A DNA stretch of 64,000 nucleotides from M55B165 sp964423265 (GTDB lineage: Bacteria > Actinomycetota > Humimicrobiia > Humimicrobiales > Humimicrobiaceae), in NCBI GenBank assembly GCA_964423265.1, contig CAYREF010000001.1, positions 1 through 64,000 of the forward strand. The letters run 5' to 3'. A model generated the notes under the pieces. That model had not been told where the DNA came from and searched no databases. It saw nothing but the letters and a program-made list of their open reading frames with translations. Shown here in pieces: positions 34,724 through 43,245 of the stretch (position 1 is the stretch's first letter; every line of letters begins with the position of its first letter). A program made the position numbers and the translations under genes.

Positions 34724-35986
34724 ATGTTCCGCGCTATTGTAAATGCTTTTAAGATAAAAGAAATTAGAAATAAAATATTGTTTACTATTGGCATTTTGGC
34801 CATATACAGATTTGGGGCCAATTTAACCATACCTGGAGTTGATGCCTCGGTTGTAACTGAACAAGTACAGAGTGGTGTAATAGGAATGATGGACTTATTT
34901 TCAGGGGGAGCTTTAGGCAGATTTGCCGTTTTTGCCCTAGGGATTATGCCTTATATTACTGCGACAATTATTATGCAGCTTTTACAGGTGGTTATACCCA
35001 AACTAGAGCAACTTTCAAAGCAGGGGGAGATAGGCAGGAGAAAGATTAATCAGATTTCCAGGTACTTAACAGCGGGCCTGGCTCTTATCCAGTCAGTTGC
35101 TATGGTATTTTTCTTTAGGAATTATGGAGCCATACCGGAATTTGATTTTATGCATGTATCTTTAATAGTCCTTACCCTGACTGCGGGTACTGTAATTATA
35201 ATGTGGCTGGGGGAATTAATAAATGTTCATGGAATTGGCAATGGGATATCCTTGATAATATTTGCTTCCATTGTCTCAAGGCTTCCAGGCCAGATGATTA
35301 GCCTTTTTAGGCTTAGGGGTACGGATTTGGTATTTGTGGCTTTCTTCTTTATATTGGCTATTGGAGTAGTGATGGCTATTATTCTAATCCAGAACGGCGA
35401 AAGAAGGATACCGGTTCAGTATGCCAAGAGGGTTGTAGGCAGGAAGGTATTTGGAGGCCAAAGCACTTATATACCTTTAAAAGTTAACCAGTCAGGTGTT
35501 ATGCCTATAATTCTTGCAGTGGCAGTGCTGCTATTTCCTGCCACTCTTGCCCAATTTATTCCTAATCGGTGGCTACAGAGTTTTGCTGATGCCTTAAATC
35601 CTAGTACAGCTGGCACCATTAATCCAATTTATGCGGTAACCTATACAGCTTTAATTATAGTTTTTGCTTATTTTTATACTGCCATTACTTTTAATCCCGT
35701 AGACACGGCAGATAACCTGAAAAAATATGGAGGCTTTATACCTGGAATTAGGCCTGGAAGGAATACGGCAGACTACCTTTCAAATATATTAAACAGGATT
35801 ACATTACCTGGGGCAATATTTCTGGCAATTGTGGCATTGCTTCCCGAGATCCTTATAAACTATATGGGCCTTCCCTTCAGATTTGGAGGCACCTCTATAA
35901 TTATCGCTGTAGGTGTTGCATTGGAAACCATGAAACAGCTGGAGTCCCAGCTTACCATGAGAGACTATGAAGGATTTTTGAAATGA
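34724..35986 (+). CDS. secY: Protein translocase subunit SecY
   Basis: 420 residues with about ten transmembrane helices, forming the protein-conducting channel with SecE. The plug region GVIGMMDLFSGGALGRFAVF (about 50-70), GIMPYITATIIMQLL and the cytoplasmic loop PVQYAKRVVGRKVFGGQSTY are recognisable. It ends LTMRDYEGFLK. The stop overlaps the adk start (ATGA). Confidence 0.97.
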   Translation: MFRAIVNAFKIKEIRNKILFTIGILAIYRFGANLTIPGVDASVVTEQVQSGVIGMMDLFSGGALGRFAVFALGIMPYITATIIMQLLQVVIPKLEQLSKQGEIGRRKINQISRYLTAGLALIQSVAMVFFFRNYGAIPEFDFMHVSLIVLTLTAGTVIIMWLGELINVHGIGNGISLIIFASIVSRLPGQMISLFRLRGTDLVFVAFFFILAIGVVMAIILIQNGERRIPVQYAKRVVGRKVFGGQSTYIPLKVNQSGVMPIILAVAVLLFPATLAQFIPNRWLQSFADALNPSTAGTINPIYAVTYTALIIVFAYFYTAITFNPVDTADNLKKYGGFIPGIRPGRNTADYLSNILNRITLPGAIFLAIVALLPEILINYMGLPFRFGGTSIIIAVGVALETMKQLESQLTMRDYEGFLK

Positions 35987-36612
35987 TCATTATATTACTA
36001 GGCCCCCCTGGAGCAGGAAAAGGAACCCAGGCTAAAAATATTAGTAAGAAATTTAATATTCCCCACATTTCAACTGGGGATATTTTAAGGAAAGAGATAA
36101 AAGAAGGCAGCGGCCTTGGGAAAAAAGCGAAGGAATATGTAGAAGGGGGAAAGCTTGTACCTGATGAAATTATAGTTGGCATTATAGAAAAGGAACTGGA
36201 AAAAGACAGCGCTAATAGTGGAGCGCTTTTGGATGGTTTTCCAAGAACTATTGAACAGGCAGAGATGCTTGACCGGGTGCTGACTAGGATAGGGCTGTCT
36301 ATAGACAAGGTGCTGAATTTGGAAGTAGACAGGAAAGAGTTAATTAAAAGACTAAGCAGCAGAAGGTTGTGCAAGTCATGCAAGCAGATAACCAAAGTGG
36401 AGGAAAGTGAAAAAAACCGTTGTCCTGAATGCGGGGAAACTTTAATAAAAAGAAAAGATGATGATATAAAGGTTATAAAGAAAAGGCTTGAAGTTTACCG
36501 TAAGCAGACGGAGCCTTTAATTGATTATTATCAATCAAAGGGGACCCTGGTAAATGTAGATGGTGATGGCTCTGAGGCAGAAGTCACCGAAAGGATATTA
36601 AATGCCTTATGA
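35983..36612 (+). CDS. adk: Adenylate kinase, zinc-LID type
   Basis: 209 residues; ATP + AMP to 2 ADP. The P-loop is GPPGAGKGTQA (6-16), the AMP-binding part is STGDILRKEI, and DGFPRTIEQAE follows. The LID (about 125-160) carries four cysteines, CKSC and CPEC, for structural zinc. Overlaps secY by 4 bp and map by 4 bp, so all three are translationally coupled. Confidence 0.96.
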   Translation: MIIILLGPPGAGKGTQAKNISKKFNIPHISTGDILRKEIKEGSGLGKKAKEYVEGGKLVPDEIIVGIIEKELEKDSANSGALLDGFPRTIEQAEMLDRVLTRIGLSIDKVLNLEVDRKELIKRLSSRRLCKSCKQITKVEESEKNRCPECGETLIKRKDDDIKVIKKRLEVYRKQTEPLIDYYQSKGTLVNVDGDGSEAEVTERILNAL

Positions 36613-37373
36613 TAATTTGCAAGTCATCTATTGAAATAGAGAAGATGCGAAAGGCTGCTAATATAGTAGCGGAAGTTCTTTTGAAAATTAAAAGCATACT
36701 AAAGCCGGGATTAGCTACCAAACATTTAAATGAAGTAGCTGAAGAAATAATATATGGGAGAAAAGCAGAGCCTGTATTTAAAGGATATTTAGGAAGGATT
36801 AGCAAGATCCCCTTTCCCAGCAGTATTTGCGTTTCTATAAATGAAGAAGTGGTGCATGGGATACCGGGGGGCAGGGTTATAGAAGAAGGAGACCTGGTTT
36901 CTGTGGATGTAGGCGTAAAGCATGGAGGTTATTGCGGCGATGCAGCTAGAAGTTTTTTAGTGGGTAAAGTTGATGGCAGAGTCAGACAACTCTGGCAGGC
37001 CACCAGGGAAGCACTTAACTTAAGCATAGAAAAATGTAGGATTGGCGGAAGGTTGTCAGATATTTCCAATACTATAGAAGAGAGGGCAAAAAAGGATGGT
37101 TTTTCTGTGGTAAGGGATTTTGTGGGCCATGGTATAGGAAAGGATATGCATGAGGATCCACAAATATTAAATTATGGTCCTCCGGGCCAGGGTCCAGTGC
37201 TAAAAAGGGGAATGGTTTTAGCCATAGAACCTATGCTTAATATAGGGAAAAGTGGTGTAAAGGTTCTGGATGATAAGTGGACTGTAGTAACTAAAGATAG
37301 GTCTATTTCATGCCATTTTGAAGATATGGTGGCAATAGCTGAAGGTGGCCCTGCTGTACTTACGGGGTTTTAA
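36609..37373 (+). CDS. map: Methionine aminopeptidase, type I
   Basis: 254 residues. Metal ligands are visible in SVDVGVKHGGYCGDAARSF (two Asp), GHGIGKDMHED (His), EPMLNIG (Glu) and the final Glu near FEDMVAIAEGG. It removes initiator Met from new proteins. Standard position between adk and infA. 77 bp of leader then precede infA. Confidence 0.95.
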   Translation: MIICKSSIEIEKMRKAANIVAEVLLKIKSILKPGLATKHLNEVAEEIIYGRKAEPVFKGYLGRISKIPFPSSICVSINEEVVHGIPGGRVIEEGDLVSVDVGVKHGGYCGDAARSFLVGKVDGRVRQLWQATREALNLSIEKCRIGGRLSDISNTIEERAKKDGFSVVRDFVGHGIGKDMHEDPQILNYGPPGQGPVLKRGMVLAIEPMLNIGKSGVKVLDDKWTVVTKDRSISCHFEDMVAIAEGGPAVLTGF

Positions 37374-37450
37374 AAAATGTGTAGACAACAGTTAAGATTT
37401 TTGGTAACCTACATGTTTGTGCTCTAAATAAAGATAAGAGGGGGATAAAA

Positions 37451-37672
37451 ATTAGTAAAAAAGAAGGAATAATTGAAGCTGAAGGTACAATACTGGAAGC
37501 TCTGCCCAATGCAATGTTTCGGGTAGAACTTGATAACGGGCATAAAGTGCTGGCCCATATTTCAGGTAAAATGAGGATGCACTATATAAAGATATTGCCC
37601 GGTGATAAGGTGAAAGTCGAAATATCACCTTATGATTTAAGCAGGGGCAGAATAACTTACAGGAAAAAGTAA
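37451..37672 (+). CDS. infA: Translation initiation factor IF-1, apparent ATT start
   Basis: 73 residues of standard IF-1 text: KKEGIIEAEGTILEALPNAM, then FRVELDNGHKVLAHISGKMRM and the final GRITYRKK. There is no ATG, GTG or TTG at the homologous N-terminus. The codon in place is ATT 37451, 6 nt after a strong GAGGGGG, giving MSKKEG. The only other in-frame candidate nearby is ATA 37445. ATT starts are rare and are normally known from infC, where IF-3 rejects them. Confidence 0.9.
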   Translation: MSKKEGIIEAEGTILEALPNAMFRVELDNGHKVLAHISGKMRMHYIKILPGDKVKVEISPYDLSRGRITYRKK

Positions 37673-37688
37673 ATAAAGAGGGATATAA

Positions 37689-37802
37689 ATGAAAGTTAAA
37701 CCATCTGTTAAAAAAATGTGCAATAATTGCAGAATTATAAGAAGAGAGGGTAAAGTAATGGTTATATGCAAGAACCCTCGGCATAAACAAAAACAGGGTT
37801 AA
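37689..37802 (+). CDS. rpmJ: Ribosomal protein L36 (bL36), zinc-binding
   Basis: 37 residues: MKVKPSVKKMCNNCRIIRRE, then GKVMVICKNPRHKQKQG. Three Cys and one His form the zinc site of the usual form. It sits between infA and rpsM, the canonical place. It is short enough to be missed by length-filtered gene calling. Confidence 0.95.
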   Translation: MKVKPSVKKMCNNCRIIRREGKVMVICKNPRHKQKQG

Positions 37803-37814
37803 GGAGGTTTTAAA

Positions 37815-38195
37815 TTGGCTAGAATTGCAGGAGTAGATATACCAAGGGATAAACATATAAATATTGCCTTAACTTATATTTATGGAATTGGGCAATCTAA
37901 AGCAAATAAGATTTTAGAGGAATTAAATATTGAAAAAAGTTTAAAAACTAAAGACCTTAGCGACGGAGAAGTGGCAAAAATTAGACAGTATATTGATTCA
38001 AATGTTAAGGTCGAGGGAGACCTGAGAAGAGAAGTAAGCCAAAACGTTAAGAGGCTAATTGAGACAAACTCTTATAAAGGTATCAGGCATAAAAGGGGTC
38101 TTCCGGTAAGGGGCCAAAGGACCCATACTAATGCTAGGACTAGAAAAGGAAAGAAAAGAAGCGTAGGTATTAGAGGCAGAAAGGAAACAGGTTAA
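37815..38195 (+). CDS. rpsM: Ribosomal protein S13 (uS13)
   Basis: 126 residues from TTG 37815, behind AAGGAGG. MARIAGVDIPRDKHINIAL start, YGIGQSKANKIL helix-hairpin, RGLPVRGQRTHTNARTRKG tail. It bridges the subunits at the head. First gene of the alpha cluster. Confidence 0.96.
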   Translation: MARIAGVDIPRDKHINIALTYIYGIGQSKANKILEELNIEKSLKTKDLSDGEVAKIRQYIDSNVKVEGDLRREVSQNVKRLIETNSYKGIRHKRGLPVRGQRTHTNARTRKGKKRSVGIRGRKETG

Positions 38196-38210
38196 TTAGG
38201 AGGTTAAATT

Positions 38211-38606
38211 TTGGCTAAGAAAAAGAAAGCTAAAAAAGTAAGGAAAAAGCAAAGAAAGAATATTGCATATGGAATTGCCCATATACAGTCAACTTTTAAT
38301 AATACTATTGTTAATATTACTGACACTAAAGGTAATACTATAGCCTGGGGCAGTGCTGGTGCGAAAGGTTTTAAGGGATCAAGAAAAAGCACGCCTTTTG
38401 CGGCACAAATTACTGCTACCGAGGTGGCAAGAGAGGCCCAGGAACATGGAGTTTCAAAAGTTGATGTCAGAGTAAAAGGTGTAGGTTCCGGCAGGGAAAC
38501 AGCAGTAAGGTCGATTCAGGCTGCTGGCATTGATATCGGATCGGTTATTGATGTTACTCCTGTTCCCCATAACGGGTGCAGGCTGCCTAAAAGAAGAAGA
38601 GTTTAG
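38211..38606 (+). CDS. rpsK: Ribosomal protein S11 (uS11)
   Basis: 131 residues from TTG 38211, behind AGGAGG. AHIQSTFNNTIVNITDTKGN, then KSTPFAAQITA and RDVTPVPHNGCRLPKRRRV-like end (here SVIDVTPVPHNGCR). It lines the platform near the Shine-Dalgarno helix. Confidence 0.96.
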   Translation: MAKKKKAKKVRKKQRKNIAYGIAHIQSTFNNTIVNITDTKGNTIAWGSAGAKGFKGSRKSTPFAAQITATEVAREAQEHGVSKVDVRVKGVGSGRETAVRSIQAAGIDIGSVIDVTPVPHNGCRLPKRRRV

Positions 38607-38633
38607 ATTTTTTAAAAAGGAGTTTCTAAAAAA

Positions 38634-39260
38634 ATGAGTCAGACAAAAGAATCAGTATGCAAGTTATGCAGAAGAGAAAAGCAAAAGCTATTTTTAAAAG
38701 GGCAAAGGTGCTTTACTGATAAATGTGCTATTGAGAGAAAGCCTTACTCTCCTGGACAAAGAGCTAAAAGAAGGACCATTGAGTCTGAATATTATGCGCA
38801 GCTCAGAGAGAAACAGAAGGCAAAGAGGTATTATGGGTTAAGAGAAAGGCAGTTTAGGAATTATTATGAGAAGTCTGTAAAGAAGCGTGGTGTAACCGGA
38901 GAAACCTTGCTCCAGTTGCTTGAAACCAGGCTGGATAATATTGTTTACCTGATGGGCTTTTCATCATCAAGGCCTTTGGCTAAGCAGTTAATCGGGCATG
39001 GTCACGTTATGGTGGATGGCAAAGTTGTGGATATACCTTCTTACCAGGTTAAGGACAACCAGGAGATAAGTATCAGCCAGTCAAGCCAAGACATAGCTTC
39101 CGTAATAGAGTCAAAGGAAAGCGCTGCAAGCCTTACTCCACCAGAATGGCTGGAGGTAAATTTAGAGAATTTAAAGGGAAAAGTATTAAGGGTGCCAAAG
39201 CGGGAAGAAATTAAGGCACCAATAAATGAGAGGATAATTGTTGAGCTATATTCTAAATAG
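38634..39260 (+). CDS. rpsD: Ribosomal protein S4 (uS4), zinc-binding type
   Basis: 208 residues. The N-terminus has CKLC (9-12) and two further cysteines (in RCFTDKCAIERKPYSPG), a zinc site lost in many bacteria. The S4 RNA-binding domain has LETRLDNIVYLMGFSSSRPL and GHVMVDGKVVDIPSYQV. It nucleates 30S assembly and may repress the alpha operon. Confidence 0.96.
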   Translation: MSQTKESVCKLCRREKQKLFLKGQRCFTDKCAIERKPYSPGQRAKRRTIESEYYAQLREKQKAKRYYGLRERQFRNYYEKSVKKRGVTGETLLQLLETRLDNIVYLMGFSSSRPLAKQLIGHGHVMVDGKVVDIPSYQVKDNQEISISQSSQDIASVIESKESAASLTPPEWLEVNLENLKGKVLRVPKREEIKAPINERIIVELYSK

Positions 39261-39289
39261 AATATTTTTGCTTGGGAGGTAGATTTAAA

Positions 39290-40228
39290 TTGTTAAAAAT
39301 GCAAAAACCAAATGTTAGAATTCAACACCAGGATGAGAGCTATGGTGAATTTATTATAGAGCCCCTTGAGAGGGGATTTGGCCACACTCTAGGTAACTCT
39401 ATTAGGAGGGTTCTTTTGTCGTCAATTGAAGGAGTGGGCATAACAAAGCTGAAAATCGAGGGTGTTGATCATGAGTTTTCCACAGTTGAGGGAATGAAGG
39501 AAGATATACTGGAATTCATTGCTAACCTAAAAGGCGTTATTTTCCAGATGGATGGGGATGAACCGGTAAAGTTAAAAATGGAGAAAAAAGGTCCTGGTGA
39601 AGTAAAAGCATCAGATATAAAGCTTACTTCAGAGGCTGAAATTTTAAACCTTGATACCTATATTGCGACCTTGACCAATAAGAGCCAATTGATGGTTGAA
39701 TTTATACTGGAGAGAGGCAAAGGCTATAGGCTGGCTAGCGAAAATTCAATTGAAGAAGATGAAATTGGGGTAATACCGCTAGACACTATTTTTGCACCTA
39801 TTAAAAATGTTTCATTTAAAGTTGAAAATACCAGGGTTGGGCAGATGACCAATTTCGATAAACTGATCTTGGAAATCAATACAAACGGAAGCATTAAACC
39901 TGAAGAGGCACTAAGCCAGGCTTCAAAAATAATAAATGATTACATGGCTTTACTGATTGACCTTTCCGATAAGGGCAATAAAGATGACCCTATTTTTGAA
40001 GAAGTAAAGGAAGAAGAGGAAAAACCCGAATACCCGACAATTGAGGAGTTAGAGCTTTCGGTAAGGGCTTATAACTGCTTAAAGAGGGAAGGAATAGATA
40101 CAGTAGAAAAGCTTTTAGACTACAGTGAAGATGAGCTTCTTGATATCAGGAATTTTGGGCAAAAATCGATACAGGAAGTTAAGGATAAAGTAAAAGAATT
40201 AGGACTATCTTTTAAAAGTAAGCAGTAG
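39290..40228 (+). CDS. rpoA: RNA polymerase alpha subunit
   Basis: 312 residues from TTG 39290 (MLKMQKPNVRIQHQDESYGE), 10 nt after GGGAGGT; earlier TTG 39272 overlaps that site. The N-terminal dimerisation domain has EPLERGFGHTLGNSIRRVLLSS (about 23-44, given in part). An acidic linker (about 235-250) leads to the C-terminal DNA/activator-binding domain with LELSVRAYNCLKREGIDTVE. Complete two-domain form. Confidence 0.96.
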   Translation: MLKMQKPNVRIQHQDESYGEFIIEPLERGFGHTLGNSIRRVLLSSIEGVGITKLKIEGVDHEFSTVEGMKEDILEFIANLKGVIFQMDGDEPVKLKMEKKGPGEVKASDIKLTSEAEILNLDTYIATLTNKSQLMVEFILERGKGYRLASENSIEEDEIGVIPLDTIFAPIKNVSFKVENTRVGQMTNFDKLILEINTNGSIKPEEALSQASKIINDYMALLIDLSDKGNKDDPIFEEVKEEEEKPEYPTIEELELSVRAYNCLKREGIDTVEKLLDYSEDELLDIRNFGQKSIQEVKDKVKELGLSFKSKQ

Positions 40229-40245
40229 AGCGGGAGAAGATTATT

Positions 40246-40599
40246 ATGGTAATACCAAAAAAAGCAGCAAAATTTGGCGGAAGCAGTAGCCACCAGAAGG
40301 CAATGATGGCTAATATGGCTATTTCGCTATTTGAAAATGGAAGGATAGAAACTACCCTACCTAAGGCTAAGCATTTAAGAGGATTTGTGGACAAACTTGT
40401 AAACATGGCTAAAAAGGATAATTTGGCCGCCAGGAGGAATTGCCTTAGGTTGCTTAAGAATTATAAGGGTGTGCAAAGATTATTTAACGAAGTTGCACCA
40501 AGGCTTTATGAGCGGAACAGCGGCTTTACCAGGATCATTAAGTATAAGCGCAGGCTCGGAGATGGTGCGCAAATAGTTATCATGGAACTTGTAGAATAA
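40246..40599 (+). CDS. rplQ: Ribosomal protein L17 (bL17)
   Basis: 117 residues. It has the common core (HQKAMMANMAISLFENGRIE, TLPKAKHLRGFVDKL) and the end RIIKYKRRLGDGAQIVIMEL. The opening MVIPKKAAKFGGSSSHQ differs from the usual MRHxKxxxKLGR, a mild divergence. It sits at the bottom of the 50S by the exit tunnel. Last of the alpha cluster. Confidence 0.94.
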   Translation: MVIPKKAAKFGGSSSHQKAMMANMAISLFENGRIETTLPKAKHLRGFVDKLVNMAKKDNLAARRNCLRLLKNYKGVQRLFNEVAPRLYERNSGFTRIIKYKRRLGDGAQIVIMELVE

Positions 40600-40612
40600 G
40601 TGTTGTTTGAAA

Positions 40613-41353
40613 ATGGCAAATTATATGGCTGTTATTGAATATGACGGCGCGGGATATCGCGGTTTTCAGTCTCAACCTGGAAATGTGCCCACTATAGAAG
40701 CAGAACTTGGAAAGGTTTTTAGGAAAATTTTGGGCACAGAAATTAAGTTGAGCTATTCTGGGAGGACTGATGCAGGAGTGCACGCCCTATACCAGGTGAT
40801 AAATTTTAAGTTTGGCGGAGAGCTGGACCTGTATAGGTTTAAGTGGTCAGTTAATTGCATGCTGCCGGCGGATATAGGGCTTAAGTCTATAAAGGAAGTT
40901 GGGAAAAGTTTTGATGCCCGGAGGAGTGCCAAGCATAGGGAATATAGCTACTATGTGGTAAACGGGAATTTTCAAAGTGTTTTTTTGAAAAAGTACAGCA
41001 TATTGGTAACGCATAAGCTAGATTTGGCGCTAATGCAGGAGGCTTCTAAATTATTTGTTGGAAAAAAAGATTTTAAAGCTTTTAGCAAGGCTGATAACCA
41101 GAAGAATAATACTGTAAGAGAAGTTTTTGGGCTTGATATAGCTAGATCTGAAAATAATTTAATTATTTTTAATATAAAGGGAAATTCATTTTTATATAAT
41201 ATGGTAAGAATTATTGTAGGTACATTGTTGGATCTGGGAAAGGGTAACAGAAGCATTGACAGCATAAAAGAAGCCCTAGAAAAGAAAGAGAGGAGCCTAA
41301 GCGAAACCCCGGTACCGGCTAAAGGATTGTTTCTTATCAAAGTTAGTTATTGA
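40613..41353 (+). CDS. truA: tRNA pseudouridine(38-40) synthase TruA
   Basis: 246 residues from ATG 40613; a TTG at 40607 is possible and no clear ribosome-binding site decides it. YDGAGYRGFQSQPG opens the fold. The catalytic Asp lies in SGRTDAGVHAL (about 50-60). NSFLYNMVRIIVGTLLDLGKG is the C-terminal signature. It modifies the anticodon arm. Truly placed between rplQ and rplM, as in many bacteria. Confidence 0.94.
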   Translation: MANYMAVIEYDGAGYRGFQSQPGNVPTIEAELGKVFRKILGTEIKLSYSGRTDAGVHALYQVINFKFGGELDLYRFKWSVNCMLPADIGLKSIKEVGKSFDARRSAKHREYSYYVVNGNFQSVFLKKYSILVTHKLDLALMQEASKLFVGKKDFKAFSKADNQKNNTVREVFGLDIARSENNLIIFNIKGNSFLYNMVRIIVGTLLDLGKGNRSIDSIKEALEKKERSLSETPVPAKGLFLIKVSY

Positions 41354-41369
41354 ATATTGGAGGATAAAT

Positions 41370-41813
41370 ATGGCAGAAACGGGATTTAAGACATATTATG
41401 CAAAAAAAGGAGAAATAGATAGGAAATGGTATTTAATAGATGCTAGTGGCAAGACCCTAGGAAAGCTTGCTACTGAGGCTGCAAAAATACTCAGGGGGAA
41501 AAACAAGGCTATTTATACCCCTAATGTTGACTGCGGCGATTTTGTAGTTGTCGTAAATGCAGAAAAAATAAAGGTTTCCGGAAAAAAAATGCAGGATAAA
41601 AAATATTATAGGCACTCCGGCCATATTGGAAACCTGAAAGCCGAAACCCTAGAAGAAAAACTTAAGAAAAAGCCGGAGGATGTAATAAGAATAGCGGTTA
41701 AAGGCATGCTTCCCCGTAACAAGCTGAACCGGAAAGTGATAAAGAAATTAAAGATTTATAAGGGGTCCAGCCATCCGCATAAAGCACAAAAACCTGAAAA
41801 ATTAGAAATTTGA
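41370..41813 (+). CDS. rplM: Ribosomal protein L13 (uL13)
   Basis: 147 residues; RKWYLIDASGKTLGKLATEA, YTPNVDCGDFVVVVNAEKI and the MLPRNKLNRKVIKKLKIYKG-type end are standard. An early 50S assembly protein, paired with rpsI as in nearly all bacteria. Confidence 0.96.
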   Translation: MAETGFKTYYAKKGEIDRKWYLIDASGKTLGKLATEAAKILRGKNKAIYTPNVDCGDFVVVVNAEKIKVSGKKMQDKKYYRHSGHIGNLKAETLEEKLKKKPEDVIRIAVKGMLPRNKLNRKVIKKLKIYKGSSHPHKAQKPEKLEI

Positions 41814-41825
41814 GGAGGATAAAAG

Positions 41826-42221
41826 TTGGCAGACAAGGTTAGTTACAAAGCAACTGGAAAAAGAAAGAATTCGATAGCGCAAGTGGAATTGGTTCCCGGA
41901 AAGGGAGAGATAATTGTAAACGATAAGAAGTTTAAGGATTATTTTCCTAGAGAGACCTTAAGAATTATTGTTTATGAACCCCTTAAGTTAACTGGTACTG
42001 ATAATGCTTATAATATTGTTGCCGGAATAAAAGGCGGGGGGATATCTGCACAGGCAGATGCATTAAGGCATGGCATTTCAAGAGCTCTGCTGGAGATAAA
42101 TGCAGAGTACAGGCCAATCTTAAAGAAAGCTGGTTTGCTTACCAGGGATCCCCGGGAAAAAGAGAGAAAAAAATATGGTCTTAAGAAAGCCAGAAAGAGA
42201 CCACAGTTCTCAAAGAGGTAA
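41826..42221 (+). CDS. rpsI: Ribosomal protein S9 (uS9)
   Basis: 131 residues from TTG 41826, behind GAGGAGG. YKATGKRKNSIAQVELVPG start, GISAQADALRHGISRALLE core, and the basic tail GLKKARKRPQFSKR whose last Arg touches P-site tRNA. It closes the translation superoperon; a racemase-like gene follows after 9 bp. Confidence 0.96.
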   Translation: MADKVSYKATGKRKNSIAQVELVPGKGEIIVNDKKFKDYFPRETLRIIVYEPLKLTGTDNAYNIVAGIKGGGISAQADALRHGISRALLEINAEYRPILKKAGLLTRDPREKERKKYGLKKARKRPQFSKR

Positions 42222-42230
42222 TACAATTAT

Positions 42231-43241
42231 TTGGCTAGATATCCAAGAATATATATAAATCTAGATAGAGTTAAGCATAATACTAGAGTTATAAGCGGCC
42301 GGTGTGCAGAATTAGGCATATCGGTCGTTGCTGTTACTAAGGGCGTTCTAGGAAATCTGAGAGTAGCCGAAGCTATTGCAGAGTCAGGGATTGGAATGTT
42401 TGCAGACAGCAGGCTGCCAAATCTGGAGAAGCTGGAAAAAAAATTCAAGAGAAACCAATTAATGCAGCTTAGGACTCCTATGTTAAGCGAAGTCAGCCAG
42501 ATGGTAAGAACATGCGGCATTAGCATGGAAACAGAGATTGAAGCAGTGAAGAGAATAGAGAAAGCATGCCAGAGAATTAATAAAAGCCACAGAATTCTAA
42601 TAATGCTGGACATCGATGATGAAAGGGAGGGTTTGCTTCCCAGGCAAGTTTTATCTTTTTGCAGGAAGGTAACCAAGACTTGCAAATGGGTAGAAATTTA
42701 CGGGCTGGGGACAAATGCCAGATGTATCTCAGAAACTGAACCTAAAAAGAGCAGCCTTTATGCCCTGATTAATACAGCAAATGTGCTTAAAAGGGAACTG
42801 GGAATAAAGGTAAAGGTGCTATCAGGGGGGAACTCAAGCTTGTGGAATTTAATTATGGCCAAAAAAACACCGGCAGGAATAAACCAGGTAAGGATCGGGG
42901 AGGCTATATTTTTAGGGCATGAAACTGTTGGCTACCGCCACATAGAGGGGGCTAACCAGGACTGCTTTGTTCTAGAGGCTGAAGTAATTGAGTCAAAAGA
43001 AGGTACTAAAAAAGCTATTTTAGGTCTGGGGTTGCAGGACACTGGGGCCGGAAAAATAAAGGCAAAAAATAAGGCAATTAAAGTTTTAGGCCAAAGCAGC
43101 GACCATACTGTTATTTCATGGGATAAAAAAAGCGGGGGAAGCTTCCTTGTAGGGGATAAAATTTCTTTTAATATAGATTATTTTGGTCTATTATCTTGTA
43201 TGACTTCCCCTTTTGTGGAAAAAGTGTATATAGAGGATTAA
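42231..43241 (+). CDS. Ornithine/alanine-racemase-like PLP enzyme (fold type III)
   Basis: 336 residues. The barrel begins PRIYINLDRVKHNTRVI and carries the PLP-lysine segment VVAVTKGVLGN (Lys about 37). Downstream GLGTNARC, VSGGNSSLWNLI, INQVRIGEAIFLGHET and DYFGLLSCMTSPFVEK follow the ornithine racemase (Orr, Clostridium type) pattern much more than Alr, whose gene is separate in this window. It could make D-ornithine or another D-amino acid. Its position between rpsI and glmM suggests a peptidoglycan role, but this is inference. Start is TTG 42231. Confidence 0.78.
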   Translation: MARYPRIYINLDRVKHNTRVISGRCAELGISVVAVTKGVLGNLRVAEAIAESGIGMFADSRLPNLEKLEKKFKRNQLMQLRTPMLSEVSQMVRTCGISMETEIEAVKRIEKACQRINKSHRILIMLDIDDEREGLLPRQVLSFCRKVTKTCKWVEIYGLGTNARCISETEPKKSSLYALINTANVLKRELGIKVKVLSGGNSSLWNLIMAKKTPAGINQVRIGEAIFLGHETVGYRHIEGANQDCFVLEAEVIESKEGTKKAILGLGLQDTGAGKIKAKNKAIKVLGQSSDHTVISWDKKSGGSFLVGDKISFNIDYFGLLSCMTSPFVEKVYIED

Positions 43242-43245
43242 ACAT

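Noticed and set aside
42231..43241. A second canonical alanine racemase
   Set aside because: The motifs follow the Orr type and a complete Alr lies at 48970-50118.
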